Assembly (NCBI GenBank): GCA_009786825.1
Contig: WQRI01000004.1
Location: 1-49,611, forward strand
DNA: 49,611 nucleotides
Reading direction: 5' to 3'
Source of the DNA: Bacillota bacterium
GTDB taxonomy: Bacteria > Bacillota > Clostridia > Christensenellales > WQRI01
In this document: piece by piece, positions 33,157 to 41,274 of the stretch
Layout: each line of letters starts with the position of its first letter
How positions within the stretch are numbered: position 1 is the stretch's first letter
Made by a program: the position numbers and the translations under genes
Notes under the pieces: generated by a model
Databases searched by the model: none
Seen by the model: only the letters and a program-made list of their open reading frames with translations
What the model was told of the DNA's origin: nothing

Positions 33157-33383
33157 AACAGTTATGCACAAAATTTTACTTTGTGTGTATAAGTAGGGCT
33201 TGATATTTAAGATTTTCGCGGTTGTTTTTATTTGGAAAACAAAGGCTTAAAATATTAATATCTGCGCTTTACGTATCTGCTATGCATAGTGCGTAGTAAA
33301 ATAATAATTAAAAAATAGAGGGCTACTAATTTGATTTTTGTTAGTCATTTCAAATTAGTAGTGTCTGAAAAGGAGAAAGTTTT

Positions 33384-34193
33384 ATGAGAAAGAAACTTAA
33401 AATTTTACTAGTAAGTTTACTTGCCTTAAGTATGGCATTTGTAATGTTTGCTTGTGACGACAATGGAAACGGAAATGGCACAGGTGGCGGTAATGGTGGC
33501 GGACCAGAAGATATTGACTTTGATTTAGGCGAAGCAGGCGCTGCACTAACTACTGACAGGACAGCAGAGTTGCTAGACAACTGGCTAGAGAAAGTAGAAA
33601 GCGCTACGCTTGAGAGCATAAGGTCTTTTAATTTTTCGTCTTTGTTTACGGAGTTAAGTGATGGAGCTTTTCGTACAGAAGAATCAGAGACCTTTGTTGC
33701 AAACAACGGAATAGGGTTTGCAGAAAGAATTTTTACTTACGATAGAGTATCAAATCCTTATATCATTCAAACAAGCACATACTTTTATAACAATTCTAGA
33801 TTTGTTCACGCGCATACAAAATGGTTTGACACATTGGGTGGAATTATGGAAAATGAAAGTGAAAGTAAAAGCGTATACCAGTTATGGTACTCTTTAGATT
33901 TCCTTTTTGGTTTTTGTTGCTGTGATTTTTATGCTGACATTGTGGGTAGAAGTTATGCAAACGGGTATGCTATAGTTTTGAGCTATGAGTATGAGGACAA
34001 TTTTAGTAGTTTTATTAAAACACTTGTTTTTGATAACCAAGGCTATCTTGTAGGTATAAGTTATTATAGAACGCACGCATATGAGTGTTATTGGGAATCG
34101 GTTATTATAGAGCGGAAATTTACGAGAACAACAAACATAGTGTGGGGAGGAAACCCAGCAGTACCAACACCAGATGTTAGTTTGTGGGCGTAG
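33384..34193 (+). CDS. Lipoprotein, 269 residues
   Basis: It has a lipoprotein signal peptide (KKLKILLVSLLALSMAFVMFAC, Cys24) followed by a Gly/Asn-rich flexible linker (GNGNGTGGGNGGG). The globular part after residue 45 is rich in Tyr, Phe and Ser and resembles no family I know. It should be anchored to the outer face of the membrane by lipid and held off it by the linker. It has a good AAGGAG ribosome site. Upstream is a promoter whose spacer is a four-base repeat, so expression may be variable. Confidence 0.75.
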   Translation: MRKKLKILLVSLLALSMAFVMFACDDNGNGNGTGGGNGGGPEDIDFDLGEAGAALTTDRTAELLDNWLEKVESATLESIRSFNFSSLFTELSDGAFRTEESETFVANNGIGFAERIFTYDRVSNPYIIQTSTYFYNNSRFVHAHTKWFDTLGGIMENESESKSVYQLWYSLDFLFGFCCCDFYADIVGRSYANGYAIVLSYEYEDNFSSFIKTLVFDNQGYLVGISYYRTHAYECYWESVIIERKFTRTTNIVWGGNPAVPTPDVSLWA

Positions 34194-34272
34194 TGTGTGT
34201 AATTTTGTAGGTAGTGGTTGGTAAAACTTTACTTCAGAATTTTGCAGTATTAAGAATAGTTGTTAAATACAC

Positions 34273-34332
34273 TTGCAATTTGGCAAAATAAATAGTATAA
34301 TAGTGCTATGGTAAAAAAACCATAGCACTATT
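34273..34332 (+). ncRNA. Promoter followed at once by a terminator-like hairpin
   Basis: TTGCAA (34273-34278) and TATAAT (34296-34301), 17-base spacer. The perfect 13-bp hairpin (arms 34299-34311, 34320-34332) and a TTTTG run start right at the -10. A transcript begun here would be almost only hairpin, so it could be an attenuator or a tiny RNA for the gene at 34459. Alternatively the hairpin terminates the upstream gene and the promoter match is chance. Confidence 0.4.
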
Positions 34333-34458
34333 TTGTATTATAAGAATTATTGTTAAGCGGGTGTTGTATCCGTTAACAACGTTATGAAATGTTTGTTATG
34401 GTTAGTCTCATTCTAAGAACGACAATTTCTATATCATAAAAAAATTGGGAGAGAAAAT

Positions 34459-34983
34459 ATGAGTTATGTAAAAAATTTAGCAGCAGATGAAGAAGTTTTA
34501 TTAAAGGCAAGGCGCACCAAACTTATTTTTACTGATAGCGTTTTGTTAAGTATTGCGTATATCGCTTATGTGATATGCTTTTTTGCGTTCGATTGGCTAG
34601 ATAGTGCAGACACGCCGGCAAGGCTTTTGGCCGCGTTTGGTCCGGCAATTATTCCGGTGGGGTTACTGATTAAAGACTTTTTAGGGTATATTGATTTGGA
34701 AGTGGGTCTTACGCCGACAAGGCTGCTTGGCAAGAAGGGAATAATAAGGTTACTGATTTTAGACCACCCGCTAAATCGTGCTACTAATATGAAAGTAGAA
34801 ATCAGTCTACTAGGCAGAATTTTTAAATTTGGCACGCTTAGAATTTTTGCGCCGGGCGTTGAGTATGTTTACAAAATGATAAGAAACCCGCTTGCTATTC
34901 AAGCAATGGTAAACAGACTGTCTATGCAAAATCAGAATGCGGCTAACACGTTTGGTGGTAATACGCCGCAACAACCGCAGTAG
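34459..34983 (+). CDS. PH-domain membrane protein (bPH_2-like)
   Basis: The 174-residue protein has two membrane helices (about 25-45 and 55-72: VLLSIAYIAYVICFFAF and LLAAFGPAIIPVGLLI). A bacterial PH domain follows, with the typical LTPTRLLGKKG and a hydrophobic strand pattern ending FGTLRIFAPG. Proteins of this type (YdbT/YdbS-like) sit in the cytoplasmic membrane; their exact role is mostly unknown. It is alone in its transcription unit and ends with a Gln/Asn-rich tail. Confidence 0.8.
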   Translation: MSYVKNLAADEEVLLKARRTKLIFTDSVLLSIAYIAYVICFFAFDWLDSADTPARLLAAFGPAIIPVGLLIKDFLGYIDLEVGLTPTRLLGKKGIIRLLILDHPLNRATNMKVEISLLGRIFKFGTLRIFAPGVEYVYKMIRNPLAIQAMVNRLSMQNQNAANTFGGNTPQQPQ

Positions 34984-34984
34984 T

Positions 34985-35027
34985 AAGTGAGTGTAGAGTG
35001 TAAAGTGTAAAGTGTAAAGTGTAGAGT
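34985..35027 (+). repeat. Short tandem heptamer-like repeat
   Basis: GTGTAAA-type units (GTGTAGA, GTGTAAA three times, GTGTAGA) follow each other just past the gene end. Similar low-complexity A/T-G units occur at 45213-45242, 47454-47500 and 48315-48345. Confidence 0.65.
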
Positions 35028-35150
35028 GGTTAAATTCATTAACTACTATGCTTTTGAACAGTCTGCAATAGGTGTCTGCCTGCAATTTACAATAATTATT
35101 GCCCGCGTAAGCGGTGTAACCATTTAACATTTAAAATTTAAGATTTATCT

Positions 35151-37346
35151 ATGAAACCTAAGTCTACTATAAAATTTCCCAAAAAGGCTGTTGTTACGGC
35201 GGGAATGCCCTACGGAAATAAAGAACTTCATTTTGGGCATATTGGCGGTGTATTTGTGCAAGCAGATGTGTTTGCAAGATTTTTGCGTTGCAGAATTGGG
35301 CGTGAGAATGTAATTTTTGTATCGGGTACAGATTGCTACGGCTCTGTAGTTTTTGAAAAGCACAGACAACTTTTAGAAAGCGGACAATTCAGCGGAAGCG
35401 TCTCAGACTTTGTAAGCGGTGTGTACGAGTCGCAAAAAGCCACGTTAGAGAAGTATTTTATAGATGTGCATTATTGTGGCTCGAGCGAAGGGCAAGCGGG
35501 GGACATTCATACGCAGTTAAGCGCAGACATTGTGAACTGTTTGTATGAGCGGGGCGTTTTGTTTAAGGCGCAAAGCTTGTTGTTTTTTGATACTGTGCAT
35601 AATGTTTTTTTAAACGGCAGGCAAGTTAGCGGTTATTGTCCGATTGCCGCGTGTAAATCGGAAAAGGGGTATGCGGACGAGTGCAGTTTGGGGCATCAAT
35701 ATTTTCCGCACCAATTGCTAGAGCCAAAAAGTGAACTGTCGGGTAGCATACCTCAGCTTAGGGAAGCGCCAAGTTGGTATTTCGATTTAGAAAAGTATAG
35801 AGAGTTTTTGCAAGGCTTTTTGCATCGTAGGGAAGGCTTTGGTGATGGGCTTAGTGATGGGCGTAGTAGTCGTAAGGGGGCGAGCGGGGCAGACAGCGCG
35901 CTAGGTGTGGCTCAAAACAGCAGGGCTTTTGTTACTGCCGCGTCTAAAGAATTTTTAGTGCCGCCAAGTATATTTATAAAAAGCGAGTGCGGCGAGAGCA
36001 AAAAAATAGTTTACAACAGCCTTCAAGAAAGGGAAGAAGCAAGTAAAGATTTAGCCGCAAAAGGCAAAAAATTCAGAACTTCAAAAACGCTAGTGCCGTT
36101 CAGAATTTCTGCGAATTTAGAGTGGGGTGTACCATTTCCAAACTTAGACGGCGCAAGCGCTGGGCTAACTACGTGGGTGTGGCCTGAGAGCCTATGGGCG
36201 CCAATAAGTTTCACCAAGCACTATTTAAGCGCTTTAGGGGGCAATAAAAAAGGTGAGGGGGCAAATTCTACAAAAGTTGCGGGGGTCAGTTATAAAGATT
36301 TTTGGCAAAATAAAAACGCCGCGGTTTATCAGTTTATAGGTGAGGATAACATCTATTTTTACAACATAGCACAGCAAGCGATGTTTAGTGAGTTGGCTCG
36401 CTCGGCGACATTCAAAGGGCTTGTAGAGACGGAAGTTATTGCTAACAAGCACCTGTTATTTTTTGGCAGTAAGGCGGCAAGTAGCGGGGCTGTGAAGCCT
36501 CCTATGGCAGACGAGTTGCTAAGCCACTACAGCGCAGAGCATTTGCGTGCGCACTTTTTTGCGATGGCGCTAGATAAGCATAGCGTGAGTTTTCAGCCGG
36601 CGGCGCTAGTGGCTGGTGCGGGGGCTGGCGTGGACACAAAAACTAGTGCTACAGACCCTGCCCTTAAAGAGTGGAATGTTTTTGCAAATTTGCTTAATCG
36701 CGCGTGCAGAACATTGTTTAATACTTTTCAAAAGTTTCATCCAGATAAGGCGTCAGATAGCGAAGCAGACCAAATTTTTTATGGGGGGGCAATCTCAAAA
36801 GAAGTTAAAGATACGGCAACAAAAGCGGTGGCAGAGTACGAAAGGCTTATGATGGCTACGGCGTTTACTAAAGTTATGGTGCATCTAGAAAACTTTTTTA
36901 AAGAGATTAACGGCGTTATAACAAGCAAGGTTCAGCAACTAGAGGCTTTTATAAATAAACAGCGCGAGTGGCTAGCAAATACAAACCCAGATTATGCAAA
37001 CCTAAAGATGACCGAAGTCACGCAATATTTATCAAAAAACAAAGATTATAAAAAGAACCAAGGCGGTAGGCAGAACCAAGGCGACACAAATACTAAAAAG
37101 CAATTTGCAGAGTTTACAAAACTGTTCAACAATACCATAGCAGATATAACCCATCTTGTAAAAACCGCAACAATTTTGTCCTACCCAATTACGCCACAAT
37201 CAGCAGACAAAGTAAGGCATCAACTTAACGCCAGCCCAGACCTTTACTGCTATACAAATATCCACCACCCACTAGACAAAATAATCACAAAAAACCACCG
37301 CTTCAAACACCTACAACCAAAAACAGACTTCTTCCCAAAAGCCTAA
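35151..37346 (+). CDS. Methionyl-tRNA synthetase-like class I tRNA ligase
   Basis: The 731-residue protein has the class I HIGH motif as HFGHIGG (residues 24-30), SGTDCYGS, and a Cys-rich insert (SGYCPIAACKSEKGYADEC...GH) in the place of the MetRS zinc knuckle. WYFDLEKY matches MetRS family signatures. The second catalytic loop, normally KMSKS, reads KAASS (in FFGSKAASSGAVKPPMADEL). It belongs to a divergent MetRS-like group and could charge Met-tRNA or do another aminoacylation-like job. No T-box leader is visible. tRNA-Thr lies downstream on the same strand. Confidence 0.8.
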   Translation: MKPKSTIKFPKKAVVTAGMPYGNKELHFGHIGGVFVQADVFARFLRCRIGRENVIFVSGTDCYGSVVFEKHRQLLESGQFSGSVSDFVSGVYESQKATLEKYFIDVHYCGSSEGQAGDIHTQLSADIVNCLYERGVLFKAQSLLFFDTVHNVFLNGRQVSGYCPIAACKSEKGYADECSLGHQYFPHQLLEPKSELSGSIPQLREAPSWYFDLEKYREFLQGFLHRREGFGDGLSDGRSSRKGASGADSALGVAQNSRAFVTAASKEFLVPPSIFIKSECGESKKIVYNSLQEREEASKDLAAKGKKFRTSKTLVPFRISANLEWGVPFPNLDGASAGLTTWVWPESLWAPISFTKHYLSALGGNKKGEGANSTKVAGVSYKDFWQNKNAAVYQFIGEDNIYFYNIAQQAMFSELARSATFKGLVETEVIANKHLLFFGSKAASSGAVKPPMADELLSHYSAEHLRAHFFAMALDKHSVSFQPAALVAGAGAGVDTKTSATDPALKEWNVFANLLNRACRTLFNTFQKFHPDKASDSEADQIFYGGAISKEVKDTATKAVAEYERLMMATAFTKVMVHLENFFKEINGVITSKVQQLEAFINKQREWLANTNPDYANLKMTEVTQYLSKNKDYKKNQGGRQNQGDTNTKKQFAEFTKLFNNTIADITHLVKTATILSYPITPQSADKVRHQLNASPDLYCYTNIHHPLDKIITKNHRFKHLQPKTDFFPKA

Positions 37347-37503
37347 CGTTAATGCAAAACAGGTCAACCGACAGAGTATAAATAGGCTAAACCAAATTAT
37401 CAAAATAGGTCAACCCGATTATAAAATCTTAAGCAATACTCAAGGTTCAATCGAAAATTCAAATACCAAACAATACGCTGAAACATATCTCAGCGTTTAA
37501 CAC

Positions 37504-37578
37504 GCTTCCGTGGCGCAGGGGTAGCGCACCTCCATGGTAAGGAGGGGGTCGTGGGTTCAAATCCCATCGGAAGCTCCA
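37504..37578 (+). tRNA. tRNA-Thr (anticodon GGT)
   Basis: A full cloverleaf: acceptor GCTTCCG/CGGAAGC, D arm GCGC...GCGC, anticodon stem CCTCC/GGAGG with loop ATGGTAA (anticodon GGT), T arm GTGGG/CCCAT (one wobble) with TTCAAAT, and an encoded CCA end. Confidence 0.95.
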
Positions 37579-37589
37579 CGCTTACGCTT

Positions 37590-37691
37590 CGCCGCCAAAC
37601 GAAATTTTGCGTTGCAAAATTTGCGGCGACTTCTTTGCTATGTTTTTCTTGAAAATAGATTTTCAAGAAAAACGTAAATGCAAGCATTTAC
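37590..37691. other. Array of three strong hairpins after tRNA-Thr
   Basis: Hairpin 1: CGCCGC (37590-37595) and AAATTTTGC (37602-37610) pair with GCAAAATTT (37614-37622) and GCGGCG (37623-37628). Hairpin 2: 14-bp arms at 37643-37656 and 37659-37672 with a two-base loop. Hairpin 3: GTAAATGC/GCATTTAC (37674-37681, 37684-37691). One may end tRNA transcription; three in a row suggest a structured RNA, a barrier or an old mobile-element end. Confidence 0.65.
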
Positions 37692-37765
37692 AAAAACGAA
37701 CGGATAATACTATAGCACACAACAATTATATTTGACACAACATTCGTTTGATATTAACATTTTTT

Positions 37766-37840
37766 AGAAAGGTCTTAGTATTAAAAGCAAAAAGGTGGTG
37801 TATTATGAATTCAAAAGCGAAAGAAAAATTTTTACAGAAA
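37766..37840 (+). repeat. Duplicated gene-start block, copy 1 (complete gene)
   Basis: AGAAAGGTCTTAGTATTAAA and the first codons of the gene at 37805 recur, slightly diverged, at 38763-38840 in front of rhuM. Confidence 0.75.
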
Positions 37841-38191
37841 CGAAAAAAAGCACAAGATTTCTTAAATTTTATGGTGGTAGAGCGTGGCATCACGAGTGAA
37901 AAATTTTATGATAGTATGGACATTGTAAAAAGATTTTCGCTTGAACAAATTTCAAAAGCCCTAACTCATTATTGTTTTAGAAATGGTCCTGTCGAGAATA
38001 TGCACGCAGCCCCTAATAGTAAACTATCGGACGCAGATATGAAAACTTTAAATAAATTCTGTGTTGATAAAATTTTCACCTTTTTAACTATGATGAAAAA
38101 TAATAAAGTAGCGGAGTTAACCGAGATAATAGAGTTTGGTATTCAGTATGGCTCGAATTGGGATGAGCCTCAATACAGAGAGGGTGACTAG
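37805..38191 (+). CDS. Hypothetical protein, 128 residues
   Basis: I choose the ATG at 37805 (MNSKAKEKFLQKRKK), behind AAAAGGTGGTG, over an in-frame start at 37748. The protein is helical and charged, with a basic N-terminus and an acidic C-terminus (DEPQYREGD), no signal peptide and no membrane helix. I do not recognise a family. Its first 11 codons and upstream sequence are duplicated in truncated form at 38763-38840, which points to local rearrangement in this accessory stretch. Confidence 0.65.
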   Translation: MNSKAKEKFLQKRKKAQDFLNFMVVERGITSEKFYDSMDIVKRFSLEQISKALTHYCFRNGPVENMHAAPNSKLSDADMKTLNKFCVDKIFTFLTMMKNNKVAELTEIIEFGIQYGSNWDEPQYREGD

Positions 38192-38246
38192 CAAAATTAA
38201 TTGATTTGTAAAACTTTCATCTGACTTAAACAATACACGAAGAACT

Positions 38247-38286
38247 ATGTATAAAAGCGAAATAATTATATTTCAAGCTGAAGAAT
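38247..38286 (+). pseudogene. Truncated start of a rhuM-like gene
   Basis: MYKSEIIIFQ is encoded here exactly as at the start of the intact rhuM-type gene (38859). The match ends after about 13 codons and the sequence then diverges. It is the left half of a reciprocal duplication. Confidence 0.75.
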
Positions 38287-38401
38287 TCAAAGGTTACACA
38301 GTCGTAACACTGCTAGGGATTAACAGCAATTACATAAATTATGTCTTAGTTTGATAACTAAAACACGCATATAATATAAAAAAACCATTTAAGGGGTACG
38401 C

Positions 38402-38671
38402 ATGAAAAGAAAAGATTTACCACAAATTTTATATGAATTAATCAAAGATATGGGCGGCTCAGGCAAGATGATGGATATTTTTAAAAAATTTTGGGAGCAA
38501 AATAAAAACGCTATAAGTGATAAGAGTGACTTGTTTTACACATGGAATTACGATATACGCTGGGCGGCAACCAAATTGCGAAGAGAAAAAAGAATGAAGC
38601 CTGCAAGCAGACAAGAAAACACGTATGGTTTAGACATGAGCTCAAGAGGCATTTGGGAGATCATTCAATAA
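38402..38671 (+). CDS. Small Mrr_N-like winged-helix protein
   Basis: The 89-residue protein resembles the N-terminal winged-helix domain of Mrr-type restriction enzymes: an initial helix (ILYELIKDMGG), a central WNYDIRWAATKLRRE helix (compare RWARTYLKKAG) and a final SSRGIWEII strand. The nuclease domain is absent, so it would be a DNA- or protein-binding module only, or the split front part of a lost nuclease. It has a weak ribosome site (AAGGGG). Confidence 0.6.
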   Translation: MKRKDLPQILYELIKDMGGSGKMMDIFKKFWEQNKNAISDKSDLFYTWNYDIRWAATKLRREKRMKPASRQENTYGLDMSSRGIWEIIQ

Positions 38672-38762
38672 GTTTTAAAACAGCAGATATCAAAGCAGAA
38701 GTTAAATTTAAGGGATACGTTAAGGCAGAAATTTTAACTAGCTGTAGGTATTAACGCGTTTT

Positions 38763-38840
38763 CACAAGGGTCTTAGTATTAAAAGCAAAGGGTGCTGTTT
38801 TATGAATTCAGAAGCGAAGGAAAAGTTTTTAAACAATACA
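38763..38840 (+). pseudogene. Truncated start of the 37805-type gene
   Basis: The block GGTCTTAGTATTAAAAGCAA followed by MNSEAKEKFLN repeats the front of the gene at 37805 with a few changes. It then breaks off and leads into the rhuM-type gene. Confidence 0.75.
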
Positions 38841-38858
38841 AGAATATAGGAAATAACT

Positions 38859-39860
38859 ATGTATAAAAGCGAAATAATTATATTTCAAACTGAAGATGGT
38901 CAAACAAAAATCGAAGTTGTTTTTGACGGCGACACAGTTTGGCTTACACAGGATAAAATAGCAGAACTTTTTCAAAAGAGCCGTAGCACAATAACAGAAC
39001 ACATAAATAATATCTTTGCGGATGGGGAATTAGAAGAAAGTGAAGTTAAGACTTCGGTCGGAAATCCCGACGGAAGTCTTAAACATAGACCTCCTAAATT
39101 ATTTAATTTGGATATGATTTTGGCGGTTGGTTATCGTGTAAAGTCTAACAGGGGCATACATTTTAGAAAGTGGGCAAGTTCTGTACTTAAAGAATATATG
39201 CGAAAGGGCTTTGCTATAAATGATGAACTTTTAAAAAATGCAGGTGGTGGTACATACTTTAAAGAGTTACTTAGCCGAATTAGAGACATTCGCTCTAGTG
39301 AAAAAGTTTTTTATAGGCAAGTACTAGACTTATTCGCAACAAGTGTTGACTACGATAGCAAAAGCGAGATAGCAATAGAGTTTTTCAAAAAGATGCAAAA
39401 CAAACTGCTGTTCGCGGTTAGTGAAAAAACAGCGGCGGAATTAATATCAAGTCGGGCAAATGCAGAACTACCCTTTATGGGACTCAAGGCATTTAAGGGA
39501 GATAAGCCTAAAAAGCACGAGGTTACAGTTTCTAAAAATTATTTGACCGAGTCGGAAATAGTTGATTTAAATTTGACAGTTTCTGCGTATTTGGATATAG
39601 CAGAAAGAAAAGCAATAAGGCAAGAGATTATGCATATGGCGGACTGGGCAAAAGAATTGGAAAGATTTATTGTATACCAAAAAATGCCAGTGTTAAAAGG
39701 TGCGGGCAAGGTAAGTCACGAAGATGCAACAGAAAAAGCAGAAACAGAATATGCAAAATACAAACAAAAAACGAAAGACGAATTAACTCAAGTGGAAAAA
39801 GATTTTCTAGAAACAATTCATAGAACTTATCAACTACTAGAAGGCAAAAAGCCTAAGTAG
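38859..39860 (+). CDS. RhuM family protein
   Basis: The 333-residue product matches RhuM (COG3943): VWLTQDKIAELFQKSRSTITEHINNIF near 29-55, YRVKSNRGIHFRKWASSVLKEY near 90-112, and the C-terminal YLDIAERKAIRQ region. RhuM was named from a Salmonella pathogenicity island. The family is widespread next to restriction-modification and toxin-antitoxin genes, but its activity is not established. The N-terminal helix-turn-helix suggests DNA binding. A truncated copy of its first codons lies at 38247-38286. Confidence 0.85.
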   Translation: MYKSEIIIFQTEDGQTKIEVVFDGDTVWLTQDKIAELFQKSRSTITEHINNIFADGELEESEVKTSVGNPDGSLKHRPPKLFNLDMILAVGYRVKSNRGIHFRKWASSVLKEYMRKGFAINDELLKNAGGGTYFKELLSRIRDIRSSEKVFYRQVLDLFATSVDYDSKSEIAIEFFKKMQNKLLFAVSEKTAAELISSRANAELPFMGLKAFKGDKPKKHEVTVSKNYLTESEIVDLNLTVSAYLDIAERKAIRQEIMHMADWAKELERFIVYQKMPVLKGAGKVSHEDATEKAETEYAKYKQKTKDELTQVEKDFLETIHRTYQLLEGKKPK

Positions 39861-39924
39861 TTGAAATTAGACTATAAAAGCATTAAAGGTATGAGAGCAG
39901 CAAATCTAGAATTTTCACGAGCAA

Positions 39925-40494
39925 ATGGCCTTTACGTATTTAAATTATATGGGTTGGACAGAAGAACAAAAAGATTCAATGAAAAAGTGGTGGCGTGCAG
40001 AGGGCGTCGAACGTGGGGTCTGGTTTGAAATTGAGCATCAAGCAGACGCTGATTTTTTGCTAGAAAAATTTATGCATTTGCACGATGCTTATTTAGTGCA
40101 TATTGACTATAATAATGCAATCTACGACAGGGAAGATTCGCATATAACATTGTGTTTTGATAGTTGTTGGATAGAGCCTATATTAGAATTAAGGTTTTCA
40201 GGGCTTGAAAGGCTTAATTTATCAGGGCAAAAGTTTGAACCATTCTACGATTGTTTTATATCAGTTAAAGAAGGTCCAAAAAATTCAATCCTTGGAAAGA
40301 GCATAGTCGAAAATAGAATTATATTTATAGAGAACAGCGAACTGTCAATTACAGAGACGCTTAATGACATAGCAAATACTAGTATATTCGTTGTAGCCAA
40401 TAGGCTGAAATGGCGCTTTATGGACAGTAAAGATGCTATATATTTAGGCGAAGAAAAAAAATTAGGAAAGAAAAAATCTTGGAAAAATGAGTAG
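39925..40494 (+). CDS. Hypothetical cytosolic protein, 189 residues
   Basis: The protein has no signal peptide or membrane helix and is rich in aromatic residues (WWRAEGVERGVWFEIEHQAD), with mixed strand-helix character and a Lys-rich end. I do not recognise it. It lies 64 bases after rhuM and 26 bases before the AlkD gene. It could be an immunity- or sensor-type protein common in such accessory islands, but nothing proves this. An in-frame ATG at 39949 is an alternative start; neither has a good ribosome site. Confidence 0.65.
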   Translation: MAFTYLNYMGWTEEQKDSMKKWWRAEGVERGVWFEIEHQADADFLLEKFMHLHDAYLVHIDYNNAIYDREDSHITLCFDSCWIEPILELRFSGLERLNLSGQKFEPFYDCFISVKEGPKNSILGKSIVENRIIFIENSELSITETLNDIANTSIFVVANRLKWRFMDSKDAIYLGEEKKLGKKKSWKNE

Positions 40495-40520
40495 GTGCTA
40501 AAAAAACAATTTGGAGACTT

Positions 40521-41231
40521 ATGAATTTACAGCAGATTAAAGAAATTTTTGAGCAGAATGCAGATGAAGAGAGAGGCGAGCGAGACAAAAAGTATATGCG
40601 TAATTTGTTTTCGCACTATGGCGTGCGTGCGGGCGAGCGCGACAAGTTGTTTGCCGTATTGTTTTCTAAAGAGGCGTCACAGCAACCGATAGATTGGGGG
40701 TTTTTAACGGATTGTTGGAATGAGCCAATGCGCGAGTTTCAGTACATTGCCGTTTGGTATTTGCACACGCGAAAACAGCAACTAACAAAGGTAGACATTC
40801 CAAAAATTAAAAAACTCGCAAAGCAAAAACAATGGTGGGATACAATCGACGGGCTTTGCACGCTGCTTGGACACCTTAGCCAGCGCGACGAGAGTGTCAA
40901 ACAAATAATGTTAGAGTGGAGCAAAGACGAAGACTTTTGGATAAGGAGAATCGCAATACAACACCAACTATCGCTAAAAGCCAAAACCGACACCGAGTTA
41001 CTAGCCACAATTATAAAGAACAATCTCGGCGAAAAAGAGCGAAGCAGCCCATCAACTGACGGATTAAATAAAGAGCAAAACCAAGCCTTTTTCATAAATA
41101 AAGCAATCGGCTGGGCGCTTAGAGAATACGCCAAAACAAATCCAAACTGGGTTCGCCAATTCATAACCGCCAACCAAAACAATATGGCAAAACTAACCAT
41201 AAGAGAAGCAACCAAACACCTAAACAAGTAA
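40521..41231 (+). CDS. AlkD-type DNA alkylation repair glycosylase
   Basis: The 236-residue all-helical protein matches the HEAT-repeat DNA glycosylase AlkD (PF08713), with WNEPMREFQYIAVWYL, KQWWDTIDGL and WIRRIAIQHQL. The Trp and Asp of WWDTID and the Arg of IRR fit the alkylated-base pocket. It removes bulky or positively charged alkylated bases such as 7-methylguanine. A conserved end, FINKAIGWALREY, is present. The GC-richer codon usage differs from its neighbours and suggests separate origin. No operon partner is evident. Confidence 0.92.
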   Translation: MNLQQIKEIFEQNADEERGERDKKYMRNLFSHYGVRAGERDKLFAVLFSKEASQQPIDWGFLTDCWNEPMREFQYIAVWYLHTRKQQLTKVDIPKIKKLAKQKQWWDTIDGLCTLLGHLSQRDESVKQIMLEWSKDEDFWIRRIAIQHQLSLKAKTDTELLATIIKNNLGEKERSSPSTDGLNKEQNQAFFINKAIGWALREYAKTNPNWVRQFITANQNNMAKLTIREATKHLNK

Positions 41232-41274
41232 AATCGATGTTGGTTAAAATCAAGAGCCTTTCAGGAGTATAATT

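Larger units (their letters stand above)
32936..33383. other. Intergenic region with terminator and repeat-containing promoter
   Basis: There is no gene. It holds the terminator of the acetyltransferase unit, the AAGC-repeat promoter (33124-33156) and an AT-rich leader of about 220 bases before the next lipoprotein gene. That leader contains an imperfect repeat of the words AAATTAGTAG and TTTGTTAGTCAT. Confidence 0.6.

Noticed and set aside
34984-35150. Possible T-box leader before the MetRS-like gene
   Set aside because: I found no T-box sequence or specifier stem; only short tandem words are present.
38542-38754. 70-codon frame overlapping the Mrr_N-like gene
   Set aside because: It lies mostly inside that gene in another frame and resembles nothing; no ribosome site.
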